This document shows, one piece after another, positions 52,919-64,000 of a DNA stretch of 64,000 bases; the first letter of the stretch is position 1, and each line of letters starts with the position of its first letter. This DNA comes from Sneathia vaginalis (GTDB taxonomy: Bacteria; Fusobacteriota; Fusobacteriia; Fusobacteriales; Leptotrichiaceae): assembly GCF_000973085.1 (NCBI RefSeq), contig NZ_CP011280.1:1255297-1319296 (forward strand), written 5' to 3'. A program made the translations under genes and the position numbers. The notes under the pieces are model-generated. The model ran no database searches and was not told the DNA's origin. It saw nothing but the letters and a program-made list of their open reading frames with translations.

Positions 52919-54168
52919 TCTAAAGGTACACCAGCTGGTAAACCTTCTTCTTGTTGCATTTTTAATAACTTTTCATAATACTTTGCTAAACCGCTAGTAG
53001 ATGTTTCCCTATAACCTTGACGCAAATCCTTACCTGTTTCTGCCATAGTCACTATTACATCATCAAAACTTATTATATGATCTGGATCTACTGACATTAC
53101 ATAATTTGCTGTATTAAGTGCCTTTACAGAAAATACTGCATTACGTTCTATACATGGTACTATTACATATCCTCCTATAGGATCACAAGTCATACCAAGT
53201 GCATGTTCCATTCCACTTTCTGCTGCATATTCTATTTGATTAGCATTACCACCCATAAAATATGTTGCCATAGCTGAAGCCATAGAACAAGCTGAACCTA
53301 TTTCTGCTTGACATCCACCTTCTGCTCCTGAAACTGTCGCATTTTTCTTTATTATCGATCCTACAAGACCTGCAATTGCTAGTCCACGTATTGCTCTTTT
53401 TCTATCTATATTAAATTCTTCGACCATAGCTACTAATACTGCTGGTATAACGCCACAGGCACCACAAGTAGGGGCTGTAACAACCTCTCCAGCACTAGCA
53501 TTTTCTTCAGATGATGCAAGTGCATATGCAAACATCTTCTTAGTTAATTTAAGTGATTCTGGTGCAATCATAGCTTTTTCATACATTTCCTTTGCTTTTC
53601 TTTTAAAACGTAATTTAGCAGGTAGTAAACCTTCTTTTTTTATACCTCTTTTTACACATCTATACATTGCATCATATATATCATCTAAATACTGTTCTAT
53701 ATCCTCATTCTCAAATACATATTCCCACATCTTTTTATTATTCTTTTTACACCAATTAACAATATCTGTCATATGTTCAAGCTTATATGGTTGTTCTACA
53801 CTACTTTGTTCTACAACACCATTCTTTATTTCTCTTATAGACCCACCACCTATAGAAAAGACTTCCATAGTGTCTAAAATATTGTCTTTTTCATCAAGTG
53901 CAACTAATTTCATATAGTTTGTATGATATGGATGGATAAAACTTGGATCCCAGAATACTGTTGTTGGTTTTGGCATAAATGTTTTTTCTATTATCCAATC
54001 TGTCATGTGTCCCTTACCAGTAGCTGCAAGACTTCCGTATAGATAAGCCTGATACTTTTTAGCATCTGGGCATCTTTTTTTAAATTCTTTTGCTGCTCTT
54101 TCAGGTCCCATGGTATGTGAAGATGAAGGACCACAACCAATCTTAAATACTTCTTTCAAACTTTCCAT
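52915..54168 (-). CDS. sdaA: L-serine dehydratase, iron-sulfur type, single chain
   Basis: The 417-residue enzyme turns L-serine into pyruvate and ammonia. The N-terminal GPSSSHTMGP serine-binding loop and a beta domain are followed by the alpha domain with Fe-S cysteines in TCGACG, GGCQAEIG and GMTCDP. Both domains are on one chain as in E. coli SdaA. I use the ATG at 54168 (AGGAGG 10 bases upstream); a GTG at 54174 is possible. The TGA stop uses three bases of the IS right end; the original end was probably GAT TAA, so the last residue changed from Asp to Glu. Confidence 0.95.
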   Translation of the reverse strand: MESLKEVFKIGCGPSSSHTMGPERAAKEFKKRCPDAKKYQAYLYGSLAATGKGHMTDWIIEKTFMPKPTTVFWDPSFIHPYHTNYMKLVALDEKDNILDTMEVFSIGGGSIREIKNGVVEQSSVEQPYKLEHMTDIVNWCKKNNKKMWEYVFENEDIEQYLDDIYDAMYRCVKRGIKKEGLLPAKLRFKRKAKEMYEKAMIAPESLKLTKKMFAYALASSEENASAGEVVTAPTCGACGVIPAVLVAMVEEFNIDRKRAIRGLAIAGLVGSIIKKNATVSGAEGGCQAEIGSACSMASAMATYFMGGNANQIEYAAESGMEHALGMTCDPIGGYVIVPCIERNAVFSVKALNTANYVMSVDPDHIISFDDVIVTMAETGKDLRQGYRETSTSGLAKYYEKLLKMQQEEGLPAGVPLE

Positions 54169-54235
54169 AAACACAGTTCCTCCTATGAAAATGATAACAT
54201 ATATTTAAAAATATTTTCAAGTGATAAAAATATAT

Positions 54236-54262
54236 TAAAAACGGCTAGATTTTACTCTAGCC
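54236..54262 (-). terminator. Intrinsic terminator upstream of sdaA
   Basis: On the minus strand GGCTAGA-GTAAAA-TCTAGCC is followed by G and five T. It ends the 54322 transcript and read-through from rbsK. Confidence 0.85.
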
Positions 54263-54322
54263 ACATAACAATTTTTTAGGGTTTAAAAGGGTGTGATATA
54301 AATATATCGCAGTTATATTTAC
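54236..54322 (-). ncRNA. Candidate ~85-nt small RNA or attenuated leader of sdaA
   Basis: A strong promoter (54329-54356) points at a hairpin terminator only ~65 bases away (54236-54262), with no open frame between. The transcript includes a second small hairpin GATATA-TT-TATATC. Either it is a free small RNA, or it is the leader of sdaA, whose start lies ~70 bases past the terminator with no other good promoter. No riboswitch class is recognised. Confidence 0.6.
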
Positions 54323-54328
54323 ATATAT

Positions 54329-54356
54329 ATTATACAACTTTTATAAATTTTGTCAA
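54329..54356 (-). promoter_or_regulatory. Strong promoter pointing at sdaA
   Basis: On the minus strand a perfect TTGACA, 16 bases, then a perfect TATAAT, just after the rbsK stop. It is the only promoter in the window with both consensus hexamers. Confidence 0.9.
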
Positions 54357-54372
54357 CTATTAATTTTTCATT

Positions 54373-55227
54373 TTATTTTATTAATGAAATTTTCTTAACT
54401 TGTGCCCCTGTATATTGAACAACAACGCTTGCAACCCTAGTTGCAAAATCTAATGATTTTTGTATATCCCCTTCATTATACATACTGAAGAATGCCCCCA
54501 TAAATGCATCTCCAGCTCCTGTCGTATCTACAGCATTCACTTTTTCTGCATCACATTCAATTTTTTCTTTTTTTGTAATATACTTTGAACCTTTTTTACC
54601 TAAAGTTAAAAGTATACTTTTTACACCAAGATCTAATAATTCCTCTATGCTCTTACCTAAAAATTTTAGTTCAATTTCATTTACAACTAAACAATCTAAT
54701 TGTTTTAGGTATTCATCAGGAATATGTCTTGCTGGTGCTAAATTTAATGCAACGTATTTACCTTTTTCCTTTGCTTTGTTTATGATATAGTAATTAGTTT
54801 GTTCTGGGATTTCATTTTGCAATAAGATGATATCATTTTTTTCTATTAAATCCATATTTTGTTCTACAACACTAGGGGTTAATAGGTTATTTGCCCCTGG
54901 GGTTATAACTATCATATTTTCTGAATCATCAGATACCATAACTATTGCTTTACCTGTACTTTCATCACATTCTTTTATACTACAATTACAAAAACCTAAA
55001 TCAGACAGATATTTTTTTACTTCTACACCATCACCATCAGTTCCAACACAAGCTAAAAAATCAACATTAGAACCTGTTAGTTTTGCACTAAATGCTTGAT
55101 TACAACCTTTTCCACCATATTGTTTTTTAAAGCTTTTTGCAGTTATTGTTTCAGATGGTTTAGGCATATTTTTTACATTGAAAATGTAGTCTATATTCAC
55201 ACTTCCAACTACTAGTATATTATTCAT
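54373..55227 (-). CDS. rbsK: Ribokinase (PfkB family sugar kinase)
   Basis: The 284-residue kinase phosphorylates ribose with ATP. The PfkB signature 1 (YGGKGCNQAFSAKLTGSNVDF region) and signature 2 with the catalytic Asp (VDTTGAGDAFMGAF) are clear. The N-terminal VVGSVNIDYIF with NMPKPSETI is the ribokinase pattern, though other pentose or nucleoside kinases cannot be excluded. It begins 2 bases after the atpC stop, so it is expressed with the ATP synthase. No ribose transporter is near. Confidence 0.88.
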   Translation of the reverse strand: MNNILVVGSVNIDYIFNVKNMPKPSETITAKSFKKQYGGKGCNQAFSAKLTGSNVDFLACVGTDGDGVEVKKYLSDLGFCNCSIKECDESTGKAIVMVSDDSENMIVITPGANNLLTPSVVEQNMDLIEKNDIILLQNEIPEQTNYYIINKAKEKGKYVALNLAPARHIPDEYLKQLDCLVVNEIELKFLGKSIEELLDLGVKSILLTLGKKGSKYITKKEKIECDAEKVNAVDTTGAGDAFMGAFFSMYNEGDIQKSLDFATRVASVVVQYTGAQVKKISLIK

Positions 55228-55229
55228 AA

Positions 55230-55622
55230 CTACCTTCTTAAACTATCTTGTATTCTCTTTTTAGTTCCTAGAATATCTCTATCTTCTTTAATTTTTTCTT
55301 CAGTTGCCTTCTTAATTGCTTGTTCTCTTTGTAAACGAACTGCACTTTCTTGTGATGCTTCTATAATATCTTCTGCTAAAACTGTAACTACGTTTTCTTT
55401 GATTTCTAAAAATCCTCCAGAGACGACATATAGTTTTTCATCTTCATCTTTTAAACGTATTAACATTTGCCCACTACCTAATGAAGTAACATAATCTATG
55501 TGGTTTGGCAAAATCCCTATATCTCCTCTTGCTCCTTTTACTTTAATAAAAGTAACATTAGAAAAAGTATATTTTTCACCTGTTGGACTAACTACCAAAA
55601 CTTCTAAAAGGTTATTATTCAT
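55230..55622 (-). CDS. atpC: F-type ATP synthase subunit epsilon
   Basis: The 130-residue subunit links the c-ring to the catalytic head and inhibits ATP hydrolysis. The beta-sandwich (GDIGILPNHIDYVTSLGSG, YVVSGGFLEI) and the two C-terminal helices are present. The ATG at 55622 has AAGGTGA upstream, inside the atpD end; a GTG at 55631 is part of it. The atpD stop and the atpC start region overlap. Confidence 0.95.
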   Translation of the reverse strand: MNNNLLEVLVVSPTGEKYTFSNVTFIKVKGARGDIGILPNHIDYVTSLGSGQMLIRLKDEDEKLYVVSGGFLEIKENVVTVLAEDIIEASQESAVRLQREQAIKKATEEKIKEDRDILGTKKRIQDSLRR

Positions 55623-55623
55623 T

Positions 55624-57893
<2,270 letters not shown>

Positions 57894-57902
57894 TTTTTAC
57901 CT

Positions 57903-59417
57903 CTAATGAACATAATCTTTCTTGAAATTAGTCATGAATTCTTCTATTTCTTCTTCTATTTCAGGTGTAATAGCTTTCTTTTCCTTTATATGTTTCAACA
58001 AATCAGTTGTATTTGCAGCTGATGCTAACATTTCTTCTTCAAAGTTTCTTACATCTTCTATATCAATATCATCTAATTTTCCATGTGTTGCTGCATAGAA
58101 TACTAATACTTGTTCTTCTACCTTATATGGACTGTATTGAGGTTGTTTTAGAATTTCCATTATTCTTTCCCCTCTATTTAATTGGTCTCTTGTTGCCTTA
58201 TCAAGATCTGAACCAAATTGAGCGAATGCTAATAGTTCGTTATATTGTGCTAATTCCAATTTTACTCTTGATGCTACTTGTTTCATAGCCTTTATTTGTG
58301 CTGATCCACCAACTCTTGAAACTGATAAACCTGCATTAATTGCTGGTCTAAATCCTGAATTGAATAAGTCAGTTTCCAAGAATATTTGTCCATCTGTAAT
58401 TGATATTACGTTTGTAGGGATATATGCAGATATATCTCCTGCTTGTGTTTCAATTATTGGAAGTGCTGTTATACTTCCTCCGCCTAATTCAGGAGATAAT
58501 TTTGCTGCTCTTTCCAACAATCTTGAGTGTAGATAGAAGACATCCCCTGGATAGGCTTCTCTTCCAGGCGGTCTTTTTAATAGTAGTGACATTTCTCTAT
58601 ATGCTACTGCATGTTTTGATAAATCATCATAAATGATTAAAACATGTTTACCATTATCCATGAAATATTCACCCATAGTTACTCCTGAATATGGAGCTAA
58701 ATATTGCATAGATGCTGGTTCAGAAGCTGTTGCCGCTACGATTATAGTCTTATCCATTACGCCTTTTTCTTCTAATTTTTTTGCAATATTTGCAACAGTA
58801 GATCTTTTTTGTCCTATTGCAACATATATACAATAAACATCTGTATCTTTTTGATTAATTATTGTATCAATAGCTATTGCTGTTTTACCAGTTTGTCTAT
58901 CTCCAATTATTAATTCTCTTTGTCCACGACCTATTGGAACCATTCCATCTATTGACTTTATACCTGTTTGTAATGGTTCACTAACTGGTGCCCTGTCAAT
59001 TATTCCAGAAGCAGTACGTTCTACATCCATATACTTTGTAGCTTCTATACTTCCTTTACCATCTATAGGATTACCTAATGAATCAACAACACGACCTAGT
59101 AAGACTTCTCCTACTGGTACTCTTGTAATATTTCCAGTTCCTTTAACTAAGTCACCTTCTTTTATACTACCGTTTGTCTTCAACATTACAGCACCTACAT
59201 TGTTTTCTTCAAGATTAAGTACCATTCCTATTGATCCATTAGAAAATTCTAGCAATTCTCCAGCCATCGAATCTTTTAAACCGTAAATATTTGCTATTCC
59301 ATCACCTATTTCAACAACAGTACCCACATTCTTTATATCTAAATTTTTCTTGTAACCTGATATTTCAGAACGTATAATCTTGCTTACTTCATCTGGTTTT
59401 ATACTCAAAGTATTCAC
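57903..59417 (-). CDS. atpA: F-type ATP synthase subunit alpha
   Basis: The 504-residue regulatory subunit carries a non-catalytic nucleotide site with Walker [12 protein letters not shown] (about residues 169-179). The [27 protein letters not shown] segment (in parts) and the C-terminal helical domain are standard. An AGGAGG site lies before the ATG at 59417, four bases after the atpH stop. Confidence 0.98.
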   Translation of the reverse strand: MNTLSIKPDEVSKIIRSEISGYKKNLDIKNVGTVVEIGDGIANIYGLKDSMAGELLEFSNGSIGMVLNLEENNVGAVMLKTNGSIKEGDLVKGTGNITRVPVGEVLLGRVVDSLGNPIDGKGSIEATKYMDVERTASGIIDRAPVSEPLQTGIKSIDGMVPIGRGQRELIIGDRQTGKTAIAIDTIINQKDTDVYCIYVAIGQKRSTVANIAKKLEEKGVMDKTIIVAATASEPASMQYLAPYSGVTMGEYFMDNGKHVLIIYDDLSKHAVAYREMSLLLKRPPGREAYPGDVFYLHSRLLERAAKLSPELGGGSITALPIIETQAGDISAYIPTNVISITDGQIFLETDLFNSGFRPAINAGLSVSRVGGSAQIKAMKQVASRVKLELAQYNELLAFAQFGSDLDKATRDQLNRGERIMEILKQPQYSPYKVEEQVLVFYAATHGKLDDIDIEDVRNFEEEMLASAANTTDLLKHIKEKKAITPEIEEEIEEFMTNFKKDYVH

Positions 59418-59420
59418 CTC

Positions 59421-59948
59421 CTAAAATCTTTTTCGTATTTCTTTTATTTGTGTAATAATAGATCCATCTATTACTTCATCACCTATTTTAATAATACCAC
59501 CTGCTATTATTTCAGGATCTATTGTTATATGAAGTAATACTTTTTTCTTTTTCATTATTTCTAATTTTCTTACTAGTTTTTCTTTTTGTTCTTGTGATAA
59601 TTCTTTAGCAAATATTCCTGTTACTATTAATTTATCATGATCTTCATAATATATATTTAAATATTCATCACGAATTTCTTTAATATTCCCTAGTCTTTTC
59701 TTTTCTATTAAATAGTTTAATACTTCAACTGGAACATCTTTAATATCTTGATATATTACATTTAGTATTTGCTTTTTCACATTATCATCTATTATTGGAT
59801 ATTCTAAGAATTTTCTAAATTCTATATCATCTTTAATGTGAGTTAAAAGAACTTCTAACATTTCTAAAACTGGAAAAATTTGTTCTTTTTTCTTTGCTAT
59901 TTCATATATAGCCTCAGCATAAACCTTTGCAACCTTTATATCACTCAT
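59421..59948 (-). CDS. atpH: F-type ATP synthase subunit delta
   Basis: The 175-residue stator subunit has the N-terminal helical bundle (VAKVYAEAIYEIAK) and the C-terminal IDPEIIAGGIIKIGDEVIDGS motif that binds the b subunits. I chose the ATG at 59948; the GTG at 59957 is inside the ribosome binding site. It starts within a few bases of the atpF stop. Confidence 0.95.
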   Translation of the reverse strand: MSDIKVAKVYAEAIYEIAKKKEQIFPVLEMLEVLLTHIKDDIEFRKFLEYPIIDDNVKKQILNVIYQDIKDVPVEVLNYLIEKKRLGNIKEIRDEYLNIYYEDHDKLIVTGIFAKELSQEQKEKLVRKLEIMKKKKVLLHITIDPEIIAGGIIKIGDEVIDGSIITQIKEIRKRF

Positions 59949-59949
59949 A

Positions 59950-60447
59950 TTATTCACCTATTTCATCAATAAAAGTATCTATGGTTTTATCTTGTAAAGT
60001 ATCATCCTTAGAAATGTTTTCTTTAATTATTTTTTCAGCTAATTCAACCGCAAGTTCTCCGATTTCATTTTGTAATTCACTCTTTGCTTTTTCCTTCATT
60101 TTTGCGATGTCTGCCTCAGCTTTCATAAGCATTCTTTCTCTTGTTTGACCAGCATTTGCTAATATTTGTTCTTTTCTTTCATCTGCTTGTCTTTCTGCTT
60201 TTATAATAATATCATTAGCTCTTCTTTTTGATTCTTTTCTTAATTTTTCAGATGCCTCTTTTTGATCTTCAAGACTTTCTCTTTCTTTCTTAACTTTTTC
60301 TAAATCCTTTAAAGCTAATTTCTTTCTTTCTTCAATAACTCCACCAATTTTTTTACCGAATAATTTCCAAAAAACATAAACTAGTATAAGAAAATTAATC
60401 ATTTGAATTACCATAGATAAGTCTATAGATATCAAGCTATTTTCCAT
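59950..60447 (-). CDS. atpF: F-type ATP synthase subunit b
   Basis: The 165-residue peripheral stalk subunit has one N-terminal membrane helix (about 9-28) and a long charged coiled-coil helix rich in Lys, Glu and Arg (about 35-145). Only one b-type gene is present, so the stalk is probably a homodimer. Confidence 0.95.
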   Translation of the reverse strand: MENSLISIDLSMVIQMINFLILVYVFWKLFGKKIGGVIEERKKLALKDLEKVKKERESLEDQKEASEKLRKESKRRANDIIIKAERQADERKEQILANAGQTRERMLMKAEADIAKMKEKAKSELQNEIGELAVELAEKIIKENISKDDTLQDKTIDTFIDEIGE

Positions 60448-60459
60448 GTTTTTTTACCA

Positions 60460-60699
60460 TTATCCTTTCAATAATATTAGTATTAATGCAACAAGTAATG
60501 CATATATACCTGTTGATTCAGTTATGGCACACCCTATAAATAATGTACTCATAATTTGGCTTTTTGCCTCTGGTTGTCTTGATATTGCTTCTACTGCATA
60601 TGCTGATGTTAGACCTTGTCCAAGACCTGCTCCTATACCACCACATGCAGCTATTCCAGCTCCTAACAGTGCAGCTGCTTTAACTATTTCAACTCCCAT
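60460..60699 (-). CDS. atpE: F-type ATP synthase subunit c, sodium-binding type
   Basis: The 79-residue hairpin of two membrane helices forms the rotor ring. The ion site has Q28 in GLGQG, E61, S62, T63 and Y66 in ITESTGIY, with the loop RQPEAK between. These are the residues that bind Na+ in Ilyobacter tartaricus subunit c (Q32, E65, S66, T67, Y70), with identical spacing. The enzyme is thus inferred to run on Na+ rather than H+. Confidence 0.96.
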   Translation of the reverse strand: MGVEIVKAAALLGAGIAACGGIGAGLGQGLTSAYAVEAISRQPEAKSQIMSTLFIGCAITESTGIYALLVALILILLKG

Positions 60700-60713
60700 T
60701 ATTTCTCCTCCTT

Positions 60714-61613
60714 TTAATCTTCGTCTCCTATTAATGCTTGTTCAACGTATACTGATGATAGTACTGTAAATACAAACGCTTGTAATATACCGATAAATAA
60801 GTCTAAATAAAGTTGTAATATCGCTGGCCAAATTACAGCTAATGAGAAACTACCTCTCATAAGGTGTAAAGTCAACGATGATAGAACATTATTAAAGCTT
60901 ATACCGTATAATAACCCAATAATTACAAGCCCTGCGAACATATTACCAAACAAACGCATTGATATGTTTATGGGCTTTGCTAATTCACCAATTATATTAA
61001 TTGGTAACATAATAAAGAATGGATGACACAATTCTTTAAATACACCTATTATACCTTGTCTTTTAATCCAACAAGTTACAAATAGTACAGTAACAATAAT
61101 AGCTAATCCTAAGGTTGTATTAATGTCTGCTGTCGCTGTTCTAAAGAACGGTTTTATCAACCAAGTATTTCCCTTTTTCTCCCACATAAATATGTATGGG
61201 AACAAGAAAACACTCAAATTGGAAAATAGTATAAAGGCAAACAAAGCTGAAAAGAAAGGTAAAAACTTTTCTTTATAATTCTTGTAATTTGCCAAAAATG
61301 TTGATTCTATAAAGTTATAATATTCTTCTAACAATAACTGTAATCCCTTAGGATTTTCTATACTAAGATTTCTAGAACCGAAGAATAAAATCACAATGAT
61401 TAATAACATTAATGCCCAGCTATTAACTATAGTTTGGTTAATTTGGAAGACATATCTACCTATTTTAACTATTCCAAAAACTCTAGGAGCTTCTATTAAA
61501 TCACTAGGTTTCAAAAATGAAATAGGGAAAATTGTAGAGAATATTCCAAGTATAAAGTTAATAATTAATGTGATAACTATAAAATACAGAATAACCTTAC
61601 CAGCTTTTTTCAA
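60714..61613 (-). CDS. atpB: F-type ATP synthase subunit a
   Basis: The 299-residue membrane stator forms the ion half-channels. The essential arginine is R220 in ISMRLFGNMFAG. About six membrane segments are seen. A loop from 143 to 160 is somewhat long. The ATG overlaps the AtpI-like gene by four bases. Confidence 0.96.
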   Translation of the reverse strand: MKKAGKVILYFIVITLIINFILGIFSTIFPISFLKPSDLIEAPRVFGIVKIGRYVFQINQTIVNSWALMLLIIVILFFGSRNLSIENPKGLQLLLEEYYNFIESTFLANYKNYKEKFLPFFSALFAFILFSNLSVFLFPYIFMWEKKGNTWLIKPFFRTATADINTTLGLAIIVTVLFVTCWIKRQGIIGVFKELCHPFFIMLPINIIGELAKPINISMRLFGNMFAGLVIIGLLYGISFNNVLSSLTLHLMRGSFSLAVIWPAILQLYLDLFIGILQAFVFTVLSSVYVEQALIGDED

Positions 61614-61996
61614 TTCTTATGCACCTTCTTTCTTAAAAAATTTAAAATATACATAAAATAGCATATTAACTTGAACGAGCATAAACCTAATGCACAAATC
61701 AACACAGAATATATATTAGAACAAAAAAAATATGTTAGATATAATGTGAGTGCATATAGTGCATATGCTAATAAAAATCTAAAATATGAGATGTAGCTTT
61801 TATAGCCCTTATAAACCAATAAATATACTGTAAATAATAAAATTGCATTAGACACAAGTGAACATAGAACACCTAATGAAAATGCAATATACAAAAATTT
61901 AATATTTAATAATAAGCCCAAAAAAAATGCTAATAGCCCCATTAAAAAGTTCATAGCAAATATTCTATTTATTTTTGATGGTATAACTTCTAGCAT
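61610..61996 (-). CDS. AtpI-like small membrane protein
   Basis: The 128-residue protein is almost wholly hydrophobic, with four membrane segments (about 13-30, 32-58, 66-90 and 92-118). Its place before atpB matches AtpI, which helps c-ring assembly or Mg2+ supply, but sequence similarity is not recognisable by eye. I chose the ATG at 61996 because AGGAG is 7 bases upstream; an ATG at 62041 would add 15 residues and lies at the predicted transcription start. Confidence 0.7.
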   Translation of the reverse strand: MLEVIPSKINRIFAMNFLMGLLAFFLGLLLNIKFLYIAFSLGVLCSLVSNAILLFTVYLLVYKGYKSYISYFRFLLAYALYALTLYLTYFFCSNIYSVLICALGLCSFKLICYFMYILNFLRKKVHKN

Positions 61997-62056
61997 TACT
62001 CTACTCCTATATCTTGATAAATAAATAATAACACTTTTCATTCAATTTTTCAACAT

Positions 62057-62062
62057 ATTATA
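62057..62062 (-). promoter_or_regulatory. Possible -10 of the atp operon
   Basis: TATAAT on the minus strand lies between the tRNA-Asn and the AtpI-like gene. The region where a -35 would be is only a T-tract, so the promoter is doubtful, and read-through from the rRNA operon may contribute. Confidence 0.35.
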
Positions 62063-62086
62063 TGCCTGAAAAAAAAACAAAAAAAA

Positions 62087-62163
62087 TGGCGTCCTCGGAT
62101 GGATTCGAACCAACGACCCTTTGGTTAACAGCCAAATGCTCTAACCTGCTGAGCTACGAAGAC
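62087..62163 (-). tRNA. tRNA-Asn (GUU)
   Basis: The 77-base gene folds into a full cloverleaf. The 7-bp acceptor stem is GTCTTCG/CGAGGAC, the D-arm GCTC...GAGC, and the anticodon stem TTTGG/CCAAA holds CT-GTT-AA. The T-loop is TTCGAAT, and CCA is encoded. The anticodon GTT reads Asn codons. The T-stem GTTGG/CCATC has one T-T mismatch at the second pair. A long T-tract follows the 3' end and may help termination. Confidence 0.95.
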
Positions 62164-62178
62164 ACACATTAAAACAAA

Positions 62179-62286
62179 ACTTGGCAGTTACCAATCTTCC
62201 CCATTACTGAGTATTGTAGGCGTTTACAGGCTTAACTTCTAGGTTCGGTATGTAACTAGGTGTACCTCTGTAGCTTACCACCAAGC
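62179..62286 (-). rRNA. rrf: 5S ribosomal RNA
   Basis: The sequence between tRNA-Asn and 23S has the 5S terminal stem CTTGG.../...CCAAG, the conserved CCGAACCTAGAAGTTAAGCC loop region and the ATACTCAGTAATGGGGAAG segment. Ends are approximate by a few bases. Confidence 0.93.
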
Positions 62287-62339
62287 TTTCTTAGGACAAT
62301 TAGAAATAAATAGTAGTAGTAAAAAAGAATTTTTTTCCT

Positions 62340-64000
<1,661 letters not shown>

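Noticed and set aside
54180-54372. Known riboswitch upstream of sdaA (glycine, SAM or T-box)
   Set aside because: The leader is only ~85 bases and shows none of the conserved cores of these classes; only a promoter, a small hairpin and a terminator can be supported.

Overview
The window is about 30 % G+C and comes from a diderm bacterium. It has BamA and a TamB-like protein, OmpA, a Lol-independent set of small envelope proteins, and a sodium-type F-ATPase. Gene content, AT-richness, long co-directional operons and the OmpA architecture suggest a fusobacterium, most likely of the Leptotrichiaceae (Sneathia/Streptobacillus/Leptotrichia type). This placement is inferred from gene content and is not proven by alignment.

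Layout. Bases 1-465 hold the 3' end of a very repetitive protein gene. Bases 742-5057 (+) carry tsaD, a DUF4912 gene, a small secreted protein and the NAD nucleotidase nadN. A 42-bp tandem repeat (5101-5226) follows. Bases 5335-10326 (+) form one tight operon: HAD phosphatase, lone CheY-like receiver, lrgA, lrgB, mnmA, sppA. Minus-strand hup and rpmB are single-gene units with good sigma-70 promoters. Bases 11221-28911 (-) form a ~17.7-kb run: tamB, bamA, lipoprotein, hslO, STAS, ddl, M50 protease, IMPACT/YigZ, der, dtd, NlpC/P60, tatD, acpS, gltS, brnQ, tetR. Bases 29103-30970 (-) hold mutT, ttcA and a TPR gene. Bases 31030-49597 (-) form a second ~18.5-kb run: ftsK, mreB, scpB, rluB, gatC, gatA, gatB, a PASTA-tailed PBP, priA, def, fmt, rex, a CorC-like gene, apt, a TnpA-like gene, coaE, engB, DUF2207. 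On the + strand follow ompA, rplS and a TnpB-carrying IS605-type element. On the minus strand come sdaA, a candidate small RNA, and rbsK attached to atpCDGAHFEB plus an AtpI-like gene. A tRNA-Asn, 5S rRNA and the 3' part of 23S rRNA (cut by the window end) lie upstream of atp.

How the genes work together. Most of the window is housekeeping: translation (def/fmt, gatCAB, tsaD, mnmA, ttcA, dtd, der, engB, rluB, rpmB, rplS), envelope assembly and division (bamA, tamB, ompA, mreB, ftsK, PBP, ddl), energy (F-ATPase with Na+-binding c-ring residues, sdaA, Na+-coupled GltS and BrnQ) and redox control (rex).

The most interesting items: (1) a TnpA (Y1 HUH) gene sits without IS ends inside the apt-coaE housekeeping operon, and its presumed metal-ligand Gln is replaced by Tyr. 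(2) An IS605-type element (51414-52918) has an intact TnpB, a putative omega RNA and a gutted tnpA; its boundaries can be deduced because in-silico excision restores both a stop codon for sdaA and a shared bidirectional rplS/sdaA terminator. (3) A promoter-to-terminator small RNA or leader lies upstream of sdaA. (4) Two mutually competing hairpins sit over the ribosome binding site of the lipoprotein gene behind bamA. (5) The Dtd protein has changes at three signature positions.
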